This document shows, one piece after another, positions 57,005 to 64,000 of a stretch of 64,000 nucleotides of DNA; position 1 is the stretch's first letter, and every line of letters begins with the position of its first letter. Under the pieces are notes generated by a model. The model searched no databases. It had not been told where the DNA came from and worked only from the letters and a program-made list of their open reading frames with translations. The position numbers were made by a program, and so were the translations under genes. The stretch is from Anatilimnocola aggregata (GTDB lineage Bacteria > Planctomycetota > Planctomycetia > Pirellulales > Pirellulaceae), in NCBI RefSeq assembly GCF_007747655.1, contig NZ_CP036274.1, forward strand, positions 7,874,001 to 7,938,000, in the 5' to 3' direction.

Positions 57005-57670
57005 ATGTACCGCCTGGCTGTCACAATCCTTTTCAGCTTCCTCTCGCTCGCAATTGCCACGAATTCTTCCGCGCTGGGCCAAGATCCTACTCAAGACATC
57101 AAGCAGTATTACCCCCGGGTGGGACACAAGTATTCGGGTCAGGCGCTGGGGGCTGTCGTTGCCAAGAGCGCCAAACACGTCGCCGAGATCAACAAACTGA
57201 AAGCGGAGGTCGATCTGGCGGCCCTCGCGCAGTTAGTGGCCACAGGAGCCGTGAAGATTGTTCCGCCCGAGGTGATCTTGGAAGTGACCAAAATCCATGA
57301 ATCCAGCGACGACTACCCCGGCGGCTGCATTGAATTACAGGAATTGATGGGTGCTAAAAAGGGGGATGTGGTCTACATGCTGCCGCTGCAACTGAACAAC
57401 GTGTTGATGAAGCCAGCAGATGCAGCGACCGCGAAAACGGTATTCGTCCAAGCAGAAGGTGCCGATCCGGACGCGCCCGCTGCTCCGGCCGTTCCCGTTG
57501 TGCGCACCTGGAAGGCAGCGGAAGGGAACTTTTCCGTCGTGGCGGAGTTTGTCTCCGTCGCCGATGGCAAAGTGGTTTTGAAGCGGAAGAGCGATGGCAA
57601 AGAATTGACCGTGCCACTCGACAAACTCTCGGCTGAAGACAACAAGTGGATTAAAGAACAGGCGAAGTAA
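57005..57670 (+). CDS. Exported SHD1-domain protein
   Basis: A 221-residue protein with a signal peptide (cleavage near GQD, about residue 26). The C-terminal 50 residues (RTWKAAEGNFSVVAEF, KVVLKRKSDGKELTVPLDKLSAEDNKWI) form an SHD1 (SLA1 homology 1) domain, common in exported planctomycete proteins. The middle (about 85-140) is of unknown fold with two Cys-poor helices. It lies between the sigma factor and tssA in the same direction but could be an independent gene. Confidence 0.78.
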   Translation: MYRLAVTILFSFLSLAIATNSSALGQDPTQDIKQYYPRVGHKYSGQALGAVVAKSAKHVAEINKLKAEVDLAALAQLVATGAVKIVPPEVILEVTKIHESSDDYPGGCIELQELMGAKKGDVVYMLPLQLNNVLMKPADAATAKTVFVQAEGADPDAPAAPAVPVVRTWKAAEGNFSVVAEFVSVADGKVVLKRKSDGKELTVPLDKLSAEDNKWIKEQAK

Positions 57671-58062
57671 GGGCGCGCTACTTTTGGTCGGGCCAGACCG
57701 CGGCGCTGCAGCCCTGATCACCCTTACAACACGCGCGAACAACTGCCCTCTCGTAAGGATTGCCGCTGTTCTACTAGCGTGGCCGTCTTTGAGTATTGGC
57801 CGCACGAAAACGCTTGTAGCTGCGACTCAATCGAGTTGCAGTCCGCCTGCTCGTTCTGCCGAGCATAGGAAAACAACTTGTGACGTAGCGTTGTCCAGGC
57901 ATGCCGATCGATCGGATTTCACCAGCTGCCCTGCCTCGCTTTACAGTGCCGATTCTGACGCCTAAGATACCTTCCACGCTGCCGTATGCGGACGGTCGTG
58001 GGGACGCAGCGTGGATGGTTGCGAGGGTTGGGGGCGTCCTTTCTCCTCAAGCTGGTTTGCCA
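57671..58062. other. Intergenic region before tssA
   Basis: About 390 bases. The tssA frame is open from 57901 on, but the part before 58063 shows no similarity. No terminator or clear promoter was identified, although one of each is expected after the exported SHD1 gene. Confidence 0.35.
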
Positions 58063-59187
58063 ATGCCCACTTCGCCTCTGTTGGATTTTGAGGTTCTGCT
58101 CGCTCCGGTTCCAGGAGACAATCCTACCGGTGCCTATCTCCGTTATTCGTCGGGTCGCGAATACGACTTGATCCGCGACTTGCGACCCAAACGGGACCAG
58201 GCCATTTTTGAAGATGGCAGCGAAGGCCCCCAAGCCGGTCAGTGGAAGCAGATCATCGCTAAGTCGCAGGAGTTCCTGCGCGCGAAGAGCAAAGACCTGC
58301 AACTGGCCACGTGGCTGACCGAAGCCCTGGTCAATCAACATGGCTTTACCGGGCTGCGCGATGGTCTGCAGCTGATCACGGGCTTGTTGCAAACCCATTG
58401 GGAAGGTCTCTTTCCGCCGGCCGACGATGGCGATCTGGAAATGCGCGTCGCGCCGCTCGAATGGCTGCTAGGCGATACCGCGCTGCCGATCTGGGTTCGC
58501 GAGATTCCGCTCTCCGATCGCCCGGCCGAAATGTCGGGCGATGCCGAAAGGAAAACCCCGGTCACTTACAACCTGTGGCACTCCATCAAGGTCAATCGTT
58601 CGGCCGATGCCGAACCGTTTCTCGCGGGAATGGAGACCGCCGTCAACAAAACGCCGCCGGCGTTCTTTCGCAAACTGCACGAAGATATTCGCGCCGCCCG
58701 CGAAGCGCTCGAGACATTCAATAGCGCGCTCGACGAGCAATTCGGTCGCCTGGCACCTGCTGTTTCCGCCGTCCGGACCGCGATCGAACAATGTCAGAAT
58801 CGCGTTGAGACGATTTGCCAGGAGCGCAAGATCACCTTGCAGGAGACAGCTGCAGTGAGCGATCCGCAAGAAGCCAGTTCCGCTGGCGAGAGCCCCAGCG
58901 AGACATATTCCGGCAGCAACAATGGGCATAGCGGACCGGTTCGTTCGCGGGCCGAAGCACTGGAAAAACTGCGCGAAATTGCCGACTTTCTCCGCCAGGC
59001 CGAGCCCCACAGTCCGGTCTCGTATTTGATTCAACGGGCCATCGCCTGGAGTGAAATGCCGTTCGAAAAGTTGCTTTTAGAGCTCGTACAGGACCAAAAT
59101 GCTCGTGCCCTGATCAACAACACCTTGGGCATTAAGGAAGATACCTACGGTTACGGCGAAGACAGCAGCTCGCACAGTTCGGAGTAA
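58063..59187 (+). CDS. tssA: Type VI secretion protein TssA
   Basis: A 374-residue TssA (ImpA) protein, a baseplate or tail-tip organiser. The N-terminal ImpA domain is recognised by LLAPVPGDNPTGAYLRYSSG and by WLTEALVNQHGFTGLRDGLQLITGLLQTHWEGLFP. The C-terminal part (REIADFLRQAEPHSPVSYLIQRAIAW, MPFEKLLLELV) is the short-type TssA ending that in other species forms a multimeric ring. I start at the ATG at 58063, where the domain begins. tssB follows after 160 bases. Confidence 0.9.
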   Translation: MPTSPLLDFEVLLAPVPGDNPTGAYLRYSSGREYDLIRDLRPKRDQAIFEDGSEGPQAGQWKQIIAKSQEFLRAKSKDLQLATWLTEALVNQHGFTGLRDGLQLITGLLQTHWEGLFPPADDGDLEMRVAPLEWLLGDTALPIWVREIPLSDRPAEMSGDAERKTPVTYNLWHSIKVNRSADAEPFLAGMETAVNKTPPAFFRKLHEDIRAAREALETFNSALDEQFGRLAPAVSAVRTAIEQCQNRVETICQERKITLQETAAVSDPQEASSAGESPSETYSGSNNGHSGPVRSRAEALEKLREIADFLRQAEPHSPVSYLIQRAIAWSEMPFEKLLLELVQDQNARALINNTLGIKEDTYGYGEDSSSHSSE

Positions 59188-59346
59188 CTGCCCGAGCTAA
59201 CCGATTTCAGCACGGCAATAAATGCTGTAACAAATGGATTGTTTGTACGCCTACTAGCGAAACTCTCTGTTCCACGCGAATTGCTCGCATCCCGATAAAC
59301 ACCAGATCGACGAATACACACTGTCCTAGCAAAAAGGTAGCGAACT

Positions 59347-59868
59347 ATGGCTGGCGAAAGCGTTCAAAAGAAACTCGACCGGGTCCGTCCCCCACGCGTG
59401 CAGATTAAGTACGAAGTCGAAACCGATGGTGCCATTGAATTGAAGGAACTTCCCTTCGTGGTTGGTGTGATGGGCGATTTCTCCGGCAAGCCCAACGAAC
59501 CCCTGCCGCCAATGAAGGACCGCAAGTTTGTCGAAATCGATCGCGACAACTTCCACACGGTGCTGGCCAAGATGGCTCCCCGGTTGGCCTTCCGCGTCGA
59601 CGACAAAATCTCCGGCAAGGCCGATAGCAAACTCAACGTCGAACTCAATTTCAAGCATCTCGACGATTTCTCGCCCGAAAACGTCGTCCAGCAAATCGAA
59701 CCTCTGCGCAAGCTGGTCGAAGCGCGGCAACAGCTGGAAATGCTCAAGTCGAAGATGGACGGCAACGACAAGCTGGCCGGTCTGCTCGACCAGGTGCTCG
59801 AAAACGCCTCGCTGCAACAACAGCTCGGCAAGTCGCTCAAAGTCGAAGGGGAAAAGAAACCGGAATAA
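59347..59868 (+). CDS. tssB: Type VI secretion sheath protein TssB
   Basis: The 173-residue small sheath subunit (VipA/ImpB). Typical features are SVQKKLDRVRPPRVQIKYEVE, LPFVVGVMGDFSG, and KFVEIDRDNFHTVLAKMAPRL, followed by a C-terminal helix rich in Gln and Leu. With TssC it forms the contractile sheath. AAGG precedes the ATG at a suitable distance. tssC follows 54 bases later. Confidence 0.96.
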   Translation: MAGESVQKKLDRVRPPRVQIKYEVETDGAIELKELPFVVGVMGDFSGKPNEPLPPMKDRKFVEIDRDNFHTVLAKMAPRLAFRVDDKISGKADSKLNVELNFKHLDDFSPENVVQQIEPLRKLVEARQQLEMLKSKMDGNDKLAGLLDQVLENASLQQQLGKSLKVEGEKKPE

Positions 59869-59922
59869 GCCCCCGTCGTTTCCCTTCTCATCATTCATCA
59901 CCCGGTTCGGAGTTCATTTTTC

Positions 59923-61416
59923 ATGGCTGCCAAAGAAACCCAAGCTGCTGCCGCAGCAGCAGAAACCACGACCACCAGCGAAGACAGCTTTCTCGATCAG
60001 GTCGTCAGTGCGACCAAGCCCAAGAGCGACGTTCAACTCGACAACGCCAAAAAGATGCTGCAGACCTTCGTCTCGCAGCTAATGTCGGGCACGGCCACCG
60101 TCAGCAAAGACGCAGAGAAGCAAATCAACTACTGGATTGCCGAAATCGACCGCCTGTTGTCGGCCCAGTTGAACGAGATCATGCACTCCGAAGAATTCCA
60201 AAAGCTGGAAGGTTCGTGGCGCGGGCTGTTCTATCTCGTCGACAAGACTGAAACCAGCACTCAGCTCAAGATTCGCGTCCTCAACACTTCGAAGCGCGAT
60301 CTGCTCAAGGACCTCGAAAAGGCCTCCGAGTTCGACCAAAGCGTGCTGTTCAAGAAGGTCTACGAAGAAGAATACGGCACCTTCGGTGGTGCTCCTTATG
60401 GCTGCCTCATCGGCGACTATGAGTTCACCAACCATCCTGAAGACATGTCGCTGCTCGAACGGGTCGGCCAGGTGGCTGCCGCCGCACACGCGCCATTCTT
60501 CACCGCTGCGGGAGCCAACCTGTTCGACCTCGAAAGCTTCACCGAGATCGACTCGAAGCGCGATCTGGCGAAGATTTTCGACAACGTCGAGTACGCCAAG
60601 TGGAAGTCGTTCCGCGAATCGGAAGACTCGCGTTACGTCGGCCTCTGCTTACCGCACATCTTGATGCGGATGCCTTACGGTGCGAAGACCAAACGCGTCG
60701 AAACCTTCAACTACGAAGAAGACGTCGACGGTCGCGACCACAAGAAGTATCTGTGGGGCAACGCAGCCTACGCTCTGGGAACGCGGATCACCGATTCGTT
60801 CGCCAAGTGCGGCTGGCTCGCGTCGATCCGCGGCGTGGAAGGTGGCGGTCTGGTCGAAGGCCTGCCGACTCACACGTTCAAGACCGACGAAGGCGATGTC
60901 GCCCTCAAGTGCCCGACCGAAGTGGCGATCACCGATCGTCGCGAAAAGGAATTTGCCGACCTCGGCTTCATTCCGCTTGTGCATTGCAAGGGGCGCGACT
61001 ACGCCGCCTTCTTTGCCGCTCAATCGGCCCAGAAGCCGAAGCTCTATAACAAGGATACCGCTAACGCGAATGCTCGTCTGTCGACGCAACTGCAGTACAT
61101 GCTGTGCGTCTCGCGCTTTGCTCACTACTTGAAGGCGATGGCCCGCGACAAAATCGGCAGCTTCATGAGCCGCAAGGCTTGCGAAAACTGGCTGAACGAA
61201 TGGATTGAGACCTACAAACACCCCAATCCAGAAACCGCCAACCAGGAATCGCTGGCCAAGATGCCGCTGGCCGAAGCCCGCGTCGACGTGCGTGAAATCC
61301 CCGGTCGCCCCGGCCAATACGAGGCCGTTGCTTACCTCCGTCCGCACTTCCAACTGGACGCTCTGAACGTCAGCATGCGTCTCGTGGCTCAACTCCCTCC
61401 GCCCAAGGGTGGTTAG
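59923..61416 (+). CDS. tssC: Type VI secretion sheath protein TssC
   Basis: The 497-residue large sheath subunit (VipB/ImpC). An Ala/Thr-rich N-terminus precedes the family core: EFQKLEGSWRGLFYLV, YGTFGGAPYGCLIGDYEF, VGLCLPHILMRMPYG and WGNAAYALGTRITDSFAKCGW. The C-terminus (YLRPHFQLDALNVSMRLVAQLP) is the usual ending. All core sheath elements are present, so a contractile sheath is likely. It is the last gene before a strong terminator. Confidence 0.97.
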   Translation: MAAKETQAAAAAAETTTTSEDSFLDQVVSATKPKSDVQLDNAKKMLQTFVSQLMSGTATVSKDAEKQINYWIAEIDRLLSAQLNEIMHSEEFQKLEGSWRGLFYLVDKTETSTQLKIRVLNTSKRDLLKDLEKASEFDQSVLFKKVYEEEYGTFGGAPYGCLIGDYEFTNHPEDMSLLERVGQVAAAAHAPFFTAAGANLFDLESFTEIDSKRDLAKIFDNVEYAKWKSFRESEDSRYVGLCLPHILMRMPYGAKTKRVETFNYEEDVDGRDHKKYLWGNAAYALGTRITDSFAKCGWLASIRGVEGGGLVEGLPTHTFKTDEGDVALKCPTEVAITDRREKEFADLGFIPLVHCKGRDYAAFFAAQSAQKPKLYNKDTANANARLSTQLQYMLCVSRFAHYLKAMARDKIGSFMSRKACENWLNEWIETYKHPNPETANQESLAKMPLAEARVDVREIPGRPGQYEAVAYLRPHFQLDALNVSMRLVAQLPPPKGG

Positions 61417-61452
61417 TCCTTTCGCGCTAGCAGCCTGATTAAAAATCCCTCG

Positions 61453-61485
61453 CGGGCCGGACTAACCTCCGGCCCGTTTTTATTT
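61453..61485 (+). terminator. Intrinsic terminator closing the T6SS-like locus
   Basis: CGGGCCGG (61453-61460) pairs perfectly with CCGGCCCG (61469-61476) and is followed by TTTTTATTT. It lies 36 bases after the tssC stop. Confidence 0.88.
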
Positions 61486-61704
61486 GGCGTTTGAGGAAAG
61501 AGGCTGCGGGCGAAGCGGGGAAAGCGAATTGCGGGATGGAAGATTTTGTCTGTAAGGCTCGGCGCGGACGCCGGTAGATGTTCGTATGTTCCGGCGAGCC
61601 GCGGCGGTGTCGCCGATTTGCTAGCTGGCCAGGCTCTGGTACGTTGTGGCTAGAGGCGGAGCCTGAAGAAGTCCGTTGGTTCATTTCCTGCAAGGAGAAT
61701 TGGT

Positions 61705-62295
61705 ATGCGAATCGTATTTGGTTTGTTGGCGGCCCTGGGATTGATGTTGGGCCTGGCGAGCGTGACGATCGCTGCGGAAGCAGTCCCTCTGAATAAGGGC
61801 GTGGCGACCATTTCGGCAGCGAATTCGAAGATTACGTTTGTCGGTACGCACTCGGGCGATAAGCCCGACCCACGAGTTGGTGGCTTTGCCAAATTCACCG
61901 GGCAGGTGAAGGTCGATCCAACGACCAAGAGCTTGACCGGCATCACGGCCGAGATCGATACCAGTTCGCTCTTCACGCCCATTCCTAAGCTGACCGATCA
62001 CCTGAAGAACCCCGACTTTTTCGAAGTGCGCGAGTATCCCACGGCCAAGTTCGAATCGACCAAGGTCACACCCGGCAAAGCGGGCACGGCCACGGTCACC
62101 GGTAAGTTGACGCTCCACGGCGTGACCAAAGAAATCAGCTTTCCTGCGACCACTGCGGTGACTGCAGAAGGCGTAACGCTGACGAGTGAATTCGCCATTC
62201 AGCGGAGCGAGTTCGGCATGACCTATGGTGCTGGCAAAGTCGACGACAAGGTCTCGCTGACGGTCGTCGTGGGCGAGAAGACAGTTGCTCAGTAA
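61705..62295 (+). CDS. YceI family protein
   Basis: A 196-residue exported lipocalin-like protein with a signal peptide (cleavage near IAAEA, about residue 25). SKITFVGTHSGDKPDPRVGGFAKFTG, ITAEIDTSSLFT, LKNPDFFEVREYPTAKFES and VTGKLTLHGVTKEISFP are the YceI signature segments. Family members bind polyisoprenoids such as ubiquinone-type chains. AAGGAG stands nine bases before the ATG. The downstream uppS makes polyprenyl chains, though the link may be chance. Confidence 0.95.
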   Translation: MRIVFGLLAALGLMLGLASVTIAAEAVPLNKGVATISAANSKITFVGTHSGDKPDPRVGGFAKFTGQVKVDPTTKSLTGITAEIDTSSLFTPIPKLTDHLKNPDFFEVREYPTAKFESTKVTPGKAGTATVTGKLTLHGVTKEISFPATTAVTAEGVTLTSEFAIQRSEFGMTYGAGKVDDKVSLTVVVGEKTVAQ

Positions 62296-62341
62296 GCATC
62301 TTGTTCGATGTCGAAGGCCCGAGTGAAAGTCAGCACCTGCC

Positions 62342-63289
62342 ATGCTCGAGTTGCTTGAGTTCCTGCTTTACTCTGCTGTGATCCCCGCGATCACAGCAGT
62401 GATCGTCGCCATTACACTGCGGCGGTTGTTGCCCACCACCATCGGTGCGGGCTGCTCGTTCGCAGTGGGTGTCGCGGCTGGGTTCTTCGTGGGATACGCC
62501 CTGCTACCCGAATGGGCACCACTCGTGCCCGAGCGGCACTGGCAATGGCTGCCTCACCTGGCATTTTCGGCAGCATTCGTCGGCTGTGTGATCGGTGCCG
62601 GTCGGTGGCCGGCCTGGAGCAGCGGGCTGTTGTACTGCGCACTCGGCCTGCTCACCGCGTGGCTGATTGTTCCCAGTTGGGTCCAGCCCACACGCCTCGG
62701 CATGATTCCTCTGGTAACGGCCTACATCGCGGGAATCAGCCTGTTTTTGGTCATGCTGCCTGCCCGTTTGCGCGGCCGGCTGTTCCTTTTTCTGCTGGCC
62801 GCTTGCGCGGCATCGACAGCGCTGGTGGTGTTTATTGAAGTGGCCAAATATGGGCAGGTAGCAGTCATCGTGGCGCCTGCCATCGTGGCTTGTTGGGTTG
62901 CCCTCTTGCTCCAAGCACGCCTGTGGCCGCAGCCAGAGGCGAATGCCACCGAATCGTTGGCTTGGGCGACTGCCGCGCTAATCCCGGTCTATGTGTTGAT
63001 TGCCGGTGGTAGCGCCTTCGTGGGTGCCATTGAACCCACCAGGCCCGTCTATTGGCTGCTCGCTGTTCCGGCAGCGCCACTGGCGCTCTGGCTCTTTGTG
63101 GTCGGCCCGTTGGCTCGCTTAACTGGCATTCAGGCAGTTCTGGCCCAGACATTTGCGGTGGCGGTCATTCCGCTGGTGGTCGTCGGAATCTCGGCGATGA
63201 ATGCAATGGCCACGCCGGTCGATTCTGCTAACGAGTGGAGTAGTTCCCCACCGTCACCCCCTTCGGCAGTGTTCGTCGCGCGCGGCTAA
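62342..63289 (+). CDS. Multi-pass membrane protein of unknown function
   Basis: A 315-residue, very hydrophobic protein with about nine predicted helices spread across its length and a short soluble C-terminus rich in Ser and Pro. No family motif is recognised. It lies 46 bases after the YceI gene and 57 before uppS, in the same direction. Confidence 0.7.
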   Translation: MLELLEFLLYSAVIPAITAVIVAITLRRLLPTTIGAGCSFAVGVAAGFFVGYALLPEWAPLVPERHWQWLPHLAFSAAFVGCVIGAGRWPAWSSGLLYCALGLLTAWLIVPSWVQPTRLGMIPLVTAYIAGISLFLVMLPARLRGRLFLFLLAACAASTALVVFIEVAKYGQVAVIVAPAIVACWVALLLQARLWPQPEANATESLAWATAALIPVYVLIAGGSAFVGAIEPTRPVYWLLAVPAAPLALWLFVVGPLARLTGIQAVLAQTFAVAVIPLVVVGISAMNAMATPVDSANEWSSSPPSPPSAVFVARG

Positions 63290-63346
63290 TGGTATTTTGA
63301 GGGCTGACTTGCTTACCAGCTTTGATGCCTTTTCTTGCCACTACCC

Positions 63347-64000
63347 GTGTCCCAATCTGCCACGCTTACCACCGATCAGGCTTTTGAAGTGCCGCCCGAA
63401 CGCCGGCCGCGGCATGTCGCTGTGATTATGGACGGCAACGGTCGGTGGGCTCAGCGGCGGAACTTACCCCGCATCGAGGGGCACCGTCGCGGCGTCAACA
63501 GCGTGCGGCAGACGGTCGAAGAAGCTGCCCGGCTGCATCTGCAGCAACTCACCCTCTTTTGCCTGTCGAGCGAAAACTGGAAGCGACCGCAGCGGGAACT
63601 CGATTTTCTCATGCATCTGCTCGAGCAGTACATGATTGAGGAACGGGCCACGATCTTGCGACAAAACATCGTCGTTTCGATCATTGGCCGCCGCGAAGGA
63701 ATTCCGGAAGCCACGCTCCGTGAAATGGACGAAACCGTGCGCCTGAGTGCTGCCAACAATGGCACGCGGTTATGCCTGGCCATTAATTACGGCAGTCGGC
63801 TCGAGATTGTCGACGCCACGCGGGCAATCGCGCGGGCAGTGAGGGATGGTCACCTGCAGGTCGATCAAATCGACGAGCAGACGATTTCCGACCATTTGTA
63901 TACGCGGGGAATGCCCGATCCCGATTTGCTCATTCGCACGGCTGGAGAAATGCGAATCAGCAATTATCTGCTGTGGCAAATTAGCTATGCCGAGTTGTGG
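63347..64000 (+). CDS. uppS: Isoprenyl (undecaprenyl) diphosphate synthase, 5' part
   Basis: The gene runs off the window after 218 codons. The frame from the GTG at 63347 shows all cis-prenyltransferase motifs in order: VAVIMDGNGRWAQRR (catalytic Asp, about 27-41), LFCLSSENWKRPQRE, INYGSRLEIV and RTAGEMRISNYLLWQISYAELW at the edge. The enzyme makes the C55 lipid carrier for peptidoglycan and surface polymers. The start is uncertain: a TTG four codons earlier is an alternative, and no ATG is available before the first motif. Confidence 0.93.
   Translation, partial: MSQSATLTTDQAFEVPPERRPRHVAVIMDGNGRWAQRRNLPRIEGHRRGVNSVRQTVEEAARLHLQQLTLFCLSSENWKRPQRELDFLMHLLEQYMIEERATILRQNIVVSIIGRREGIPEATLREMDETVRLSAANNGTRLCLAINYGSRLEIVDATRAIARAVRDGHLQVDQIDEQTISDHLYTRGMPDPDLLIRTAGEMRISNYLLWQISYAELW

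Overview
The window looks like a chromosomal segment of a planctomycete, probably of the order Pirellulales. The evidence is family content: two DUF1501 secreted proteins, a PSCyt1/DUF1549/DUF1553 cytochrome protein, a TIGR03009-type exported protein, an SHD1-domain protein, a Tat-exported Gfo/Idh/MocA oxidoreductase, a very Gly-rich Rho N-terminus, large YfhO-like and TPR membrane proteins, and many palindromic intergenic repeats. The order-level placement is inference. I saw no rRNA, tRNA, CRISPR array, transposase or phage gene.

Layout. 1-1.7 kb: two tandem secreted paralogues, the first only as its 3' end. 1.7-3.7 kb: sparse DNA with one small lipoyl-like gene and a possible long structured leader before rho. 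3.7-8.5 kb: rho with an intrinsic terminator, then a ferrous-iron uptake operon (feoA-feoA-feoB and a Cys-rich membrane peptide). 8.5-15.8 kb: a GYF-domain protein, an oxidoreductase, two PLP enzymes, an esterase and an ABC exporter. 15.9-17.8 kb (minus): murB and an FtsQ-like gene. 18-30.8 kb: an alkaline-phosphatase-like protein, a GT-C/TPR membrane protein, DUF1501, a PQQ-type propeller, ribBA, a TylF-like methyltransferase and a YfhO-like protein.

30.8-34.5 kb is the most mosaic stretch: a repeat-rich non-coding element with nested palindromes, a nucleotidyltransferase-like gene, a hydrolase, a membrane protein, and a detached copy of the nucleotidyltransferase 3' end. 34.5-45.6 kb: a zinc-ribbon membrane protein, rpoD (minus), a PSCyt1/DUF1501 pair split by a DUF6932-like two-gene module, an HDAC-like deacetylase and an FHA-GAF-cyclase. 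45.7-50.7 kb: a large lipoprotein, the TIGR03009-type protein, and a second copy of the non-coding element.

51.7-61.4 kb is a type VI secretion-like locus in the order tssK-tssL-tssM-small gene-sigma factor-SHD1 gene-tssA-tssB-tssC, closed by a strong terminator. It has its own sigma-70-family factor. Its TssM ends just after the third membrane helix and has no recognisable P-loop. No tssE, tssF, tssG, clpV, hcp, vgrG or tssJ is present here. 61.7-64 kb: a YceI protein, a membrane protein and the start of uppS.

The strongest candidates for something undescribed are (a) this reduced, sigma-factor-carrying T6SS variant and (b) the pair of promoter-bearing, probably structured non-coding elements at 30.8-31.6 kb and 49.8-50.1 kb.
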